Assembly (NCBI GenBank): GCA_900128395.1
Contig: LT649484.1
Location: forward strand, 13,572-23,576
DNA length: 10,005 nucleotides
Source: Stramenopiles sp. TOSAG23-2
Lineage: Eukaryota > Sar
Direction: 5' to 3'
The notes under the pieces were generated by a model. It saw only the letters and a list, made by a program, of their open reading frames with translations. It made no database searches and was not told the origin of the DNA. Position numbers and translations under genes: made by a program. Below, in pieces: positions 1-7,831 of the stretch; position 1 is the first letter of the stretch, and the number at the start of each line of letters is the position of its first letter.

Positions 1-130
1 CTTCATGTGTATCTTAGATATGTATCATATCATATGATAGTTTGAAAAACAATTTAAACTGTGAGACTGGATAAAATTAAAAATAATTCGTGTACGCGTA
101 ATCTTAAGGATATTTTTAGTAAACAATACG

Positions 131-1045
131 TTACTCCGGCCGAATCTGTTTGGCATACGACCTGATGGTGTCAATATTTCCTAGCACCAGAAAAAACGTG
201 TACGAATACTTCGCATTGGCTGGCAGTGAAAGTGTTTGCACGGGCGCTATGTAACCTGTGGATGCATCGTGTGATTTACCTGTTCCTTTTTTTCCAGAGA
301 ACCCACCAATAAAGTTGATCGTATCAAAATTAACGACACCCATCCCAAACCCTTCTGCGTTTACCAACGCAGCCCAATTTTCATCCGCGACAAAGTGCCC
401 AGGGATCCATGGAAAAGGTTTTGAAGTGTCGAAACTAGCGTTGTACTCTTTGATTAGACCATTTTCAGACGTAACAAGACGGTAGAACGGACCGTTAGAA
501 TAAACAGCTGGAAGTTCTTGACTCATTGGCGGGTACACCGTTGTGTCGGCCCTATGGTTGTGTAAAGTAACTTCAACCTTAGCGCCGGTTCCGGCAGGCC
601 CTCCAAGGGTTATATTTCGCTCAAACTCGCACTCACACGGTACATTGTCACAAGCCCACTGCAGGGGCTTAGTAACAATATGAATATTATCTGACTGAAC
701 AGTCCTGGAAAGCACCGCCCCATGATTGCCCTTCACATCACCGGCACCAATAGGATTCCATGGCCACTTTTGCCCCCTAAAAAGTTTATTGCATTTTCCG
801 TCTGGATTATAAAAATTTGGTCCAGCATAAAAAGATAATTGAATTTCCCTGCCCATATCGTAACAGTTAACAATATTATCGTTGCTCCCAGACGCCGATA
901 AGTAACCAATAGACCCCCCACGAGAATTGTCTATGCCAAGCCGCAGAACACCATTGTCAATGTAAGTAAAGTTACTATCCTCAGCTGCATTCGAAACTTG
1001 GAACCCGAAGGCACACAGAACGAATATTAAGAGTTGGCTTGTCAT
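131..1045 (-). CDS. Secreted protein of unrecognised family, probably beta-rich
   Basis: A complete 304-residue frame with stop TAA at 131-133. The start is the first ATG (1045-1043), with A at -3 (AACGATG). Residues 1-20 form a clear signal peptide (hydrophobic core LLIFVLCAFGF, likely cleavage after SNA at 18-20), so the product should be exported or enter the endomembrane system. The mature part has three N-glycosylation sequons (N25, N144, N202) and five cysteines (61, 85, 132, 137, 139). It has many Gly, Asn and aromatic residues and alternating hydrophobic stretches, which suggests a beta-sandwich. Notable blocks are GREIQLSFYAG (65-75), WPWNPIGAGD (94-103) and ENWAALVNAEGFGMGVVNF (222-240). 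They remind me of secreted bacterial hypothetical proteins and carbohydrate-active beta-sandwich folds, but I cannot name a family or catalytic residues. No membrane segment follows the signal peptide. The gene is visibly richer in G+C than its neighbours. It lies 144 bp downstream of ARP2 on the same strand. Confidence 0.85.
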   Translation of the reverse strand: MTSQLLIFVLCAFGFQVSNAAEDSNFTYIDNGVLRLGIDNSRGGSIGYLSASGSNDNIVNCYDMGREIQLSFYAGPNFYNPDGKCNKLFRGQKWPWNPIGAGDVKGNHGAVLSRTVQSDNIHIVTKPLQWACDNVPCECEFERNITLGGPAGTGAKVEVTLHNHRADTTVYPPMSQELPAVYSNGPFYRLVTSENGLIKEYNASFDTSKPFPWIPGHFVADENWAALVNAEGFGMGVVNFDTINFIGGFSGKKGTGKSHDASTGYIAPVQTLSLPANAKYSYTFFLVLGNIDTIRSYAKQIRPE

Positions 1046-1166
1046 CGTTTTGCTTTATTGAGTGTAAAATATACTGTTAGTATCGAAAAAAATCACTTAT
1101 TAAATAAGAAGAGACGAGATCGTCTTAATTTTCCCCCCGATTAAACAAACTTCATTATAATATTGC

Positions 1167-1203
1167 CTGGATTGTGACGATGAGGCTCTCTAAGTATCTT
1201 TAC
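1167..1203 (-). other. Candidate 37-nt terminal intron of ARP2
   Basis: On the minus strand the coding sequence GAAGAAA is followed by GTAAAG (from 1203), and an acceptor CAATCCAG ends at 1167. Removing these 37 nt joins A to GC, making an AGC serine codon. The frame then continues through 1166-1141 as NIIMKFV and stops at TAA (1143-1141). The new tail places hydrophobic residues where the actin and ARP2 families have their last C-terminal helix. Against it, no other gene in the window needs an intron, the donor is only partly canonical, and short GT...AG pairs are common by chance. Confidence 0.35.
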
Positions 1204-2344
1204 TTTCTTCCCATTCACTTTTTGTAATCCAAAAATCATCACGATCACGCATGATATCTCCAAGTACAGATGCACCTAAGAAAACCATATTTCTACGTCT
1301 TGGTGGATCCTCGATACGTAATTTCAAACGATTTAAACGTGATTTATCACCTTTCAATACACCTTGTAAATATTTTGCACGGATATCTTTTTCCAATCTT
1401 GTTGGTAATCCAGGATACATAGATGAACCACCAGACAATACAATGTGTTTGTAAAAATCTGCACGACAATCCATATCTGCTTTTTGGATCATATTATATA
1501 CCATATCTGCCATACCATCGCCTTCCACATCTATTAAGCTTGGTGTAAACAATGCCTCAGGAGCTTCAAAACGTTCACGACCAACTTTAATGACACGACC
1601 ATCTGGTAAACGATATTTTTCAACTAAAACAGTGGTTTCCAATGCTAATTTACGTTCTTGTTCAATATCATGTGCAACATAACATAAATCTTCTTTCACG
1701 CGTCTGATGGTTTCGAAATCAGCCGTACGATTAAATGCATATCCACGCAACAATAACAATTTAATCATGTATTTTGTTATATGCCTTCCAGCAACATCTA
1801 AACGAGATATTAAATGTTGTGGCACAAAACCTTCATATACAGGTACAACATGTGTAACACCATCCCCTGTATCAACTACTACGCCAGTCAATAAACCTTG
1901 AGCATATAATGTTAACATAGCTTGGATAGCTTGATGGACTGCATCAAAGCCATATTTTTCAAACATGATTTCTATCGTCTTTTCACGATTTTTTTTTGGG
2001 TTCAATGGCGCCTCGGTCAGCATCATCTTCTTTTCCTCTGGGTTTATCTTTAACTTTTCATAAAAAGTATAATCCCATAATGCTTCCATATCATCCCAAT
2101 GTCGGATAATACCACAGTCAACTGGATACTTAATTTCTAAAGCTTGTCTTACTGCAGCAGCTTCATCACCACACATTATATCTTTAAGTTCAATGTTACC
2201 GATAGCAGCTTCCTCGGCTCTTAATGTTGGTCTACCAACCATACTAGGAAACATATGGCGTGGAAAATTTTCACCAGCAAAACCACACTTCACAAAACCT
2301 GTACCATTATCACATACAACTACATCTTCATTTATAGCTGACAT
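1190..2344 (-). CDS. ARP2: Actin-related protein 2 (Arp2/3 complex subunit)
   Basis: This encodes ARP2, which pairs with ARP3 to mimic an actin dimer and nucleate branched filaments at the cell cortex. The actin fold runs the whole length: phosphate loop 1 [13 protein letters not shown] (12-24), phosphate loop 2 DTGDGVTH (158-165) and nucleotide-binding [10 protein letters not shown] (303-312). ARP2 rather than actin is shown by [20 protein letters not shown] (144-163), [11 protein letters not shown] (195-205) and [17 protein letters not shown] (341-357). The ATG at 2344 has ACC before it, and residue 1 aligns with the start of other ARP2s. The frame ends in TAG at 1190 after 384 residues, with tail SEWEESKDT. 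That is about ten residues shorter than typical ARP2 (about 390-394) and lacks the final conserved hydrophobic stretch. A possible 37-nt intron (1203-1167) would replace this end with SEWEESNIIMKFV and a stop at 1141, giving 388 residues. Identity is essentially certain; only the 3' end is open. Confidence 0.97.
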   Translation of the reverse strand: MSAINEDVVVCDNGTGFVKCGFAGENFPRHMFPSMVGRPTLRAEEAAIGNIELKDIMCGDEAAAVRQALEIKYPVDCGIIRHWDDMEALWDYTFYEKLKINPEEKKMMLTEAPLNPKKNREKTIEIMFEKYGFDAVHQAIQAMLTLYAQGLLTGVVVDTGDGVTHVVPVYEGFVPQHLISRLDVAGRHITKYMIKLLLLRGYAFNRTADFETIRRVKEDLCYVAHDIEQERKLALETTVLVEKYRLPDGRVIKVGRERFEAPEALFTPSLIDVEGDGMADMVYNMIQKADMDCRADFYKHIVLSGGSSMYPGLPTRLEKDIRAKYLQGVLKGDKSRLNRLKLRIEDPPRRRNMVFLGASVLGDIMRDRDDFWITKSEWEESKDT

Positions 2345-2398
2345 GGTTTATAATTACTTTGTAAAATAATATCTAATATATACCTATCTATGAGTTTG

Positions 2399-2436
2399 TT
2401 GTGTGTGTGTATATATATATATATGTGTGTGTGTGT
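2399..2436. repeat. Composite (GT)n(AT)n(GT)n microsatellite
   Basis: An uninterrupted alternating purine-pyrimidine run: a GT block, then about seven AT units, then a second GT block, ending just before the ODAD3-like stop codon at 2443. It fills over a third of the 98-bp gap between that gene and the ARP2 start. It therefore lies in the 3' UTR of one, or the 5' region or promoter of the other. Runs of this kind can adopt Z-DNA or cruciform structure and vary in length between strains; any effect here is inference. Confidence 0.9.
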
Positions 2437-2442
2437 ACTATG

Positions 2443-5439
2443 TTATGAAATATAATATCTTGTTTTTGATCGATTTACTACTCTGCGTAATATGCATATA
2501 TATGTATAATTCAACGCATGTTTCGTATAATTAGCTTCGGAATTTAAATTTTTAAATTCATGATCCAAGACTTCACTAAAACTTATTAAATTTGATGCAT
2601 CCTCATCTGCCTCTTTTTTTCTTTTTTTGAAAGAATTGCGACGCCCGGAATATACTTTGACAATCGATTGAGAATGCGAGCGAGATGCTTTTCTTGTTTT
2701 TTCCCATTCTGTATTTAGATCATCAGGTATATCTTTATGCAATAAATGTTGATTTTTTTCATGCATTTTCTTAATTTCATTTTGTTGTTGGTTGTCAGTG
2801 TCCATCTCATCATCGTTGAAATCATTATAAATATCCACACCTTCTAAATGATCATTTTCATCATCTTCCTCATCATCATCATCATCACTCAAATATGTAT
2901 ATGCATATTGCATTTTACCTGTTGCATCCATGTATTCCGTAACAATTGCATTGCGTTTTTTAATACGTATGTTTAAACCGGAGTTTCTTTCTGGCAATAA
3001 TTTCATGCTTTTATAAAGTAATTGAAGATCAGCTGTTGATACTATGTTTTTCTTACTGCGAGTTGTATTAAACTCATCATCACCATTTTCTTTCGTATTT
3101 CGGGAATCAACATTTTCATCGTTCATTTGCTTAAGCGACATGCTACCAGATCTACTTGGGGCTTTACTGCTTGCTTTGCTATTTGATTTACTTGGTTGTT
3201 TACTGACTTGTGTAGGTGTTGGTGCTGTTGATGATGGTATAATTATATTTATTACACCTTCACTTTCTGTATCATTATAATCAGGGATATTTTCTTCTTC
3301 CTGGGCCGCTTTAATATTTTTAATAACATCACTTAATATTTGAAACAATTTATCTTCTATTTTTTCTAATATTTCTGAGATTTGATTCTTTTCTTTTTTC
3401 AATCTATTTATATCAGCAGCTGAACTGCGCGCAGGAGAACGATTGATAATGGACGAACGACGCTTCCTTCTAGGCATTACAAATTTTGTCAATGGGTCTT
3501 CGTCTAATTGTACAGATGGCACCTTTACACCAATCCGTTTTGCGCATGCAGTTAAACCAATTAAACCATCGCGCTTTGTGACAAATTTAGTATGTGCACG
3601 CATTTTTGCGTGGTTTGCCTCATCAATTGCTTCCTTTAATTTAGAATTGTAAATATCAATTCCCAAACGCTTCTCATCACTTGTCGATACGCCTCCCCCG
3701 CTAATAAGTTTACTTTGTTCCAACAAGCGTTTCAAACGACTAACTTCTTGATGAAATTGTTCTAATTGTTGCTCTTTTTGCTCAATCAAATTATTTAAAT
3801 TTTGAAATCTTCCTTCTTGATTTTCGAAAGATTCCAAAATTTTCTCCACATCACTAACACCAGTAGCTTGAAAAATATTCATTGCGGCCTCTTTGTATGG
3901 TTTTAAACGTTTTTCCTCTGCTTCTTTCTTTGCCTTTAAAAGCATTTGTTTCACTTCTTGCTCTTTCGCTTCTTTTGCCATTTGTTTCGCTTGTAAATCA
4001 TCGCGAAACATTTGTGCTACTCTATCTCTTCGATTTGCCATTCGTTGAATTTCTGCTGTCCACAATGCGCTATCTTCCACTTCTGCTAACAGCCTCTCCT
4101 CCAATAAACGATGTTTCTTCCTATTTTTTACAATTATTTTCTGCAATTTTGCATCTTCTATTTTTAAATGATCAAATTGTTTCATAATATCCCAATACGT
4201 TGCTTTTGTTATTTTTATATCTTCTTTATTTTTCGCTATATGATGGTTGAAATCTTCGATTTGTTTTGACATACGACTTTTAAAAACCCCTTCCCTTTCC
4301 AATATGTAGTGTATTTGTGACTCCCAACGTTGTGAATTAGCACTTAAAATAGCTAAACACTCTCTACATTTACGAGTCACAATCTCTTTCATAGACATGC
4401 CTGAAAATAATAAATCATTAATTTTTTTTGGTGTTTCCATATGCAAATGACTATGACCAACAACATCGTTTAAAATGTCATCTAATATCGTTATTGGAGG
4501 TGTTCCTTGATGAAAAGAATACAAAAATTTGCGAACTCGCTTTATTAATAATTCATGCAACATTCGAGAAACCGTTGCTTTTGGTGACAAAGCATCGTCA
4601 TATGATAATTCTTCGTATTGTATCCCTTTATGTTCAATTTTTAAGTTTGCCCTGAAATGATCAAACTTTTTATTTAAAACTTTTGTTAATTGCAACCTTT
4701 TCAGTTTTAATTGGTTGTATTTATTTTTTAATTGAGTAACTTCATCAGCTAATGTTTCTTTCGCAAATTCTTTGGCTTTCGAAAATGGTAAACCTCGATG
4801 TGATTGTTTATTGGCATTGTTCTTATTAATTTTCTTTCTTTTTGTTGGACTTTTCGTTGGAGTTGTTTGTTTTACTCTGCTGTTATTTTTATTGTTCTTC
4901 GTCTCATCCTTCTCCTCCTCCTTTTGTTGCACATTTTCTGTATTGCGAGTCTCCAATTGTTTTTTTTTACGATTATTTTTCATAATTGGTGAAGTTTTTA
5001 CTGTTTTATTATCACTAGGAACAATGTTTGGAACACGCGTACGTTCAATTCTTCCTTTACTAATTACACTTTTTCCTGACATAAACTTACTATTTCTAGG
5101 TCGTTGCGGAGGTGGTATTGGATTGTTATATTTTGAGTTATTAAATTGACTATTGCTATCACTGACACTTTGTTCAATTAAATTTCGTAATCCTTCCTCT
5201 TTCTCTTTTAATATTTGCTCCTCTTTATTTTTTTTATACATTGCAACTACCCAAGTATCATATTCTCTTCTTTCCGCTTCAGCTTGAGCACGCCTACGAG
5301 CTTTCTTTGCATTTCTACGTCTTTTCTTTTTTTTCACGTCATTCACACGAGGTATAGCTCCTGGAGCATGTTTAGTTACCTCATTATCCTCGTTATTATT
5401 CAAGAATATAGATCCAAATGGTTGTATGTCGTACGACAT
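2443..5439 (-). CDS. ODAD3: Outer dynein arm docking complex-like coiled-coil protein (ODAD3/CCDC151 type)
   Basis: A complete 998-residue frame; the ATG at 5439 has A at -3. The ODAD3/CCDC151 family helps anchor outer dynein arms on ciliary doublet microtubules. Long charged coiled coils cover about 225-270, 350-515 and 545-612. The best family mark is ATGVSDVEKILESFENQEGRF (525-545, shown here in parts: ATGVSD, then F538 and the Q541-F545 segment), the TG-x-x-(D/E)...F...Q(G/E) signature of the CCDC63/114/151 group. It is followed by LEQSKLISGGG (573-583), EILEKIEDKLFQI (689-701) and KLLPERNSGLNIRI (813-826), then an acidic tract (852-864). These match the order of ODAD3's C-terminal half, so I favour ODAD3 over ODAD1 or CCDC63. 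It is much longer than the human protein (about 595). The excess is a basic, low-complexity N-terminus (36-53 nearly all K/R/A, then a disordered stretch to about 215), a Ser/Lys-rich spacer (735-770) and a C-terminal tail after 865. There are no membrane segments. The next gene on this strand, ARP2, starts 98 bp away. Confidence 0.75.
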   Translation of the reverse strand: MSYDIQPFGSIFLNNNEDNEVTKHAPGAIPRVNDVKKKKRRRNAKKARRRAQAEAERREYDTWVVAMYKKNKEEQILKEKEEGLRNLIEQSVSDSNSQFNNSKYNNPIPPPQRPRNSKFMSGKSVISKGRIERTRVPNIVPSDNKTVKTSPIMKNNRKKKQLETRNTENVQQKEEEKDETKNNKNNSRVKQTTPTKSPTKRKKINKNNANKQSHRGLPFSKAKEFAKETLADEVTQLKNKYNQLKLKRLQLTKVLNKKFDHFRANLKIEHKGIQYEELSYDDALSPKATVSRMLHELLIKRVRKFLYSFHQGTPPITILDDILNDVVGHSHLHMETPKKINDLLFSGMSMKEIVTRKCRECLAILSANSQRWESQIHYILEREGVFKSRMSKQIEDFNHHIAKNKEDIKITKATYWDIMKQFDHLKIEDAKLQKIIVKNRKKHRLLEERLLAEVEDSALWTAEIQRMANRRDRVAQMFRDDLQAKQMAKEAKEQEVKQMLLKAKKEAEEKRLKPYKEAAMNIFQATGVSDVEKILESFENQEGRFQNLNNLIEQKEQQLEQFHQEVSRLKRLLEQSKLISGGGVSTSDEKRLGIDIYNSKLKEAIDEANHAKMRAHTKFVTKRDGLIGLTACAKRIGVKVPSVQLDEDPLTKFVMPRRKRRSSIINRSPARSSAADINRLKKEKNQISEILEKIEDKLFQILSDVIKNIKAAQEEENIPDYNDTESEGVINIIIPSSTAPTPTQVSKQPSKSNSKASSKAPSRSGSMSLKQMNDENVDSRNTKENGDDEFNTTRSKKNIVSTADLQLLYKSMKLLPERNSGLNIRIKKRNAIVTEYMDATGKMQYAYTYLSDDDDDEEDDENDHLEGVDIYNDFNDDEMDTDNQQQNEIKKMHEKNQHLLHKDIPDDLNTEWEKTRKASRSHSQSIVKVYSGRRNSFKKRKKEADEDASNLISFSEVLDHEFKNLNSEANYTKHALNYTYICILRRVVNRSKTRYYIS

Positions 5440-6463
5440 TTTTGCAAAAACAGCACCCTCAAGTCAAGATAAAAGAACGATCTAAAGAGTGAATTGCATG
5501 TATATTTTGTTGTGCAAAAGGATTTATATATTCTGTTTTTGTATATGTATATTTAGACTATTTGTCAAAACAACAACATGCATTCATTTTTTTCGTTTTC
5601 AATGATGGTATGTTCATTGTGTCTACTATGATAGGCAGTTATTTAACAGTCGTCGGACTCGATGAAGATATTATGTTTGAGTATGGTCTTTCTTTTTTGC
5701 CATGATCTGTTCATAGTAAAATAATATTATACTGTATAAGCAAAATTCCACACTGCAAACCAAAGGCAAAGGCACAAAAGCAACACAAATTTGTAGAAAA
5801 AGGCTGTCGTCAAAATAATTAAGTCGAAGGTCTAATATTTTAAGTTCCCTTAATTATTTTCATGTATGATATACTCCTCGTAATAGTCTATGTAATAGCA
5901 CTGTGATTGATGGTGTGTTAGTGTTAATCCCTTGTAAATAAGACGGATGAAACTCTCCCCAAAACAGACGGGTTCTAATTAGTACAGATTTATTATACTA
6001 TAGATATTTGATAGGTAGATCTTTGGAAATAATAAATTCATGGAATATTGATATCGCTATTTCTCCCATGCTATGTACCTGGAAAATAATGGAGGTTTTC
6101 TTAATACTTTTCCCATACTGTGCTGTTATAGAAAATTAATAACACCAATTATAATAAAAAATGCATCATAAAAAATATTAAAATGGTGGTTTTAGGGCAT
6201 TTTCCTTAAAACAAAATGTCGTTATTGTGCAGTGTGAATCAATACACTAAATGGCAACTAATCTGGTAATAATAAAGCAACTAAAATATAAGCTGTATTC
6301 AAACGAATTATACAAAAGAAACAATTGAATAATATACAATAAAGATAATTGTTTACATGTGTGATGACAAAAAGTTCTTTTGCCTCTATCTCTCTCGTTA
6401 TATCACACTGACTCTATTTGTTTGAAGCAAGTAGATTCATGTCCTTTTTGTAAAATAAATACC
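5440..6463. other. Divergent AT-rich intergenic spacer; no gene seen
   Basis: This 1,024-bp stretch separates the start codons of two divergent genes, so it should hold both promoters and 5' UTRs. It is AT-rich with many stops in all frames; I saw no convincing short gene, tRNA or snRNA. Visible structure includes a 12-bp inverted repeat (5812-5823 and 5849-5860), a doubled CAAAGG unit near 5760-5771 and two GACGG copies near 5942 and 5967. Several TATA-like stretches occur (for example around 5525-5552), but I cannot choose one as functional. Confidence 0.7.
5812..5860. repeat. 12-bp perfect inverted repeat with 25-nt spacer
   Basis: The arms are AAAATAATTAAG (5812-5823) and CTTAATTATTTT (5849-5860). 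The pairing stops exactly at both ends (C5811/C5861 and T5824/C5848 do not pair). It lies in the divergent spacer, about 370 bp upstream of the ODAD3-like start and about 600 bp upstream of the UBL-ARM start. It could be a hairpin, a protein-binding dyad or a remnant of a small mobile element. In DNA this AT-rich a 12-bp dyad can also arise by chance. Confidence 0.5.
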
Positions 6464-7567
6464 ATGGCTGATAATTCAAATGTACAATTAATAGCCTTAG
6501 TAAAAATTATATATCCTGGAAACTCCAATGCAACGAAACAGATACACGAGTTAAAAATGGTATCAACAGGTGATACAGTAGAGCAACTGAAAATTAAAAT
6601 AGAAGAAGAGTTTGGATATAAGGCATCTCATCAACAGTTGTGTTATTGCAATGATATCATGGATAATGAAGAACGGCTGTTGCATTATAAAGTTGAGAAC
6701 AATACTTTTAATTATGTTGAAATATATGTATATATGATGGATGAACCGTCAAGAACGTTTGGTAAAAATAACAAGGATAAAAAAAAAGAATCTAAAGGAG
6801 AAACGAAAAAAAATTTATGGAAAAAAGTTAAAGAAGAAACATTTAAAAATAATAAGAAAAAAATTGTAGATCCATATATACCACAGAAACAAGATGAAAG
6901 GTTATGGATACCTGTAAGTGGATTTTTGCCTATTAAACCACCGACTAGAAGAGCAATGTCGGAAGGTACAAAAGGTGTTTTACGTTTTATGGATGAATAT
7001 AAATCTCATGCTGGTGTGCAACAGGAATGTTGCTTTGGTCTTATTACATTAGCACAGAGAACGGAAGAAGCGTTAATATTCAAAGAACGGTTAGTCAAAG
7101 AGGGTGTCATTGCTCGTGTAACAACGGCGTTGGCGCGTTTTTCATCTCACTATGGTTTACAAAAGCAAGGATTAGGTGTCATTCATTACATACTTTTTGA
7201 TAAAAATACGGATTGCATATTTTCAATTATTCAACGTAAAGGTGTCCCTTTATCATTGAAAGCAATGGAAAAGTCTGTGTCACAATTACAACGATTAGAG
7301 AAAGGAGATCGTATTGAAAGTACTGGTATAACATGTTGTGATATTATTGAATTTAGTTTGCATATTTTAATGATTTGTTGTGAATTTACATTATCAGCCC
7401 ATACACAAGCGAAAGATGGTGATATTGAAAAAATATTGAATGATGCTAAACAAGCTATCGAAGGTTGTTTGCAAGAGGATCGTTGTACAATATTAATCAC
7501 TAAATTATTGAAAATTATAAAGGGTAAACCACCTAAAGAAAAGAAACAAAAGAAGAAGAAGAAATAA
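6464..7567 (+). CDS. Ubiquitin-like domain plus armadillo/HEAT-like helical protein, function unknown
   Basis: A 367-residue protein. I start it at ATG 6464 (ATACCATGG, strong context); the open frame extends upstream to about 6380 but has no earlier in-frame ATG. Residues about 9-92 look like a ubiquitin-like fold: two N-terminal strands, a helix TVEQLKIKIEEEFGY (38-52), QQLCYCNDIMDNEERLLHY (57-75) corresponding to ubiquitin's QQRLIF...LSDY region, and a last strand VEIYVYM (85-91). There is no C-terminal di-glycine, so it is a fixed domain rather than a conjugated modifier. A Lys-rich linker (101-135) leads to IPVSGFLPIKPPTRRAM (149-165). Residues about 168-350 are helical, with armadillo-like segments (VQQECCFGLITLAQ at 185-198, EGVIARVTTALARF at 213-226). 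The tail is nearly all lysine (353-367). No enzyme motif is seen. A role as a scaffold or proteasome/ubiquitin-receptor adaptor is a guess. The stop codon overlaps an AATAAA. Confidence 0.85.
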   Translation: MADNSNVQLIALVKIIYPGNSNATKQIHELKMVSTGDTVEQLKIKIEEEFGYKASHQQLCYCNDIMDNEERLLHYKVENNTFNYVEIYVYMMDEPSRTFGKNNKDKKKESKGETKKNLWKKVKEETFKNNKKKIVDPYIPQKQDERLWIPVSGFLPIKPPTRRAMSEGTKGVLRFMDEYKSHAGVQQECCFGLITLAQRTEEALIFKERLVKEGVIARVTTALARFSSHYGLQKQGLGVIHYILFDKNTDCIFSIIQRKGVPLSLKAMEKSVSQLQRLEKGDRIESTGITCCDIIEFSLHILMICCEFTLSAHTQAKDGDIEKILNDAKQAIEGCLQEDRCTILITKLLKIIKGKPPKEKKQKKKKK

Positions 7568-7568
7568 A
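7563..7568 (+). terminator. Possible AATAAA polyadenylation signal overlapping a stop codon
   Basis: The hexamer AATAAA includes the TAA stop (7565-7567) of the UBL-ARM gene. In a compact genome with short 3' UTRs such an overlap is plausible. However, the other genes here show no AATAAA near their stops, and an A-rich Lys codon run precedes this one, so chance is likely. Confidence 0.25.
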
Positions 7569-7615
7569 AGCGAAGAGAAGGAGAGATTATTTACACTAAA
7601 AAACTGTCCGCTGTG

Positions 7616-7689
7616 TTTGTACCCTAGTCTTCCTGGGAAAACGAAGATTTGGACCTGGAAGATCTTTGGTGTCCAGAGAATTTGTACCC
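7616..7689. repeat. 9-bp direct repeat pair TTTGTACCC in a convergent spacer
   Basis: TTTGTACCC occurs at 7616-7624 and 7681-7689, flanking 56 bp that contain imperfect dyads. One is CTTCCTGGGAAAACGAAG (near 7629-7646); another is a GGAC...GTCC stem around the palindrome AAGATCTT. It lies between the ends of two convergent genes (7567 and 7832), and the patch is less AT-rich than its surroundings. A small structured 3'-end element or a footprint of an excised insertion are both possible; neither is shown. Confidence 0.4.
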
Positions 7690-7831
7690 CGTGCTATTTT
7701 TTTTTTGGGAAATGCAAATGGGTGTTCATGTACATAAGCTAATATTAAAATACGAAAAAAATTACGCGAGTCGGTAACATGTGTTAAAAATACACTCACA
7801 CACGGTATAATTGTGTAACTTTAGTTTTGTT

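Noticed and set aside
1141-1192. TAG read as a sense codon at the end of ARP2
   Set aside because: Reading through gives residues unlike any ARP2 tail. The intron model or a true stop explains the sequence better.
1707-1901. Plus-strand frame of 64 residues inside ARP2
   Set aside because: It is antisense to well-conserved ARP2 coding sequence and has no protein features of its own.
4772-5149. Plus-strand open frame of 125 residues, strongly hydrophobic
   Set aside because: It lies antisense to the Lys-rich part of the coiled-coil gene. Its Leu/Phe content is simply the reverse complement of AAA/AAG/GAA codons.
6361-6412. Possible C/D box snoRNA (GTGATGA at 6361-6367, CTGA at 6409-6412)
   Set aside because: The boxes are about 41 nt apart, but I found no terminal stem and no convincing C'/D' pair. 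The stretch also lies where the 5' UTR of the next gene is expected.
6380-6463. N-terminal extension of the UBL-ARM frame
   Set aside because: The extension begins at TTG with no in-frame ATG, while ATG 6464 has an excellent context and precedes the recognisable domain.
7596-7799. Minus-strand open frame of 67 residues between convergent genes
   Set aside because: It has no domain, its Met is followed by mixed, unpatterned sequence, and it spans the direct-repeat patch and a T10-type run. It is more likely spacer.
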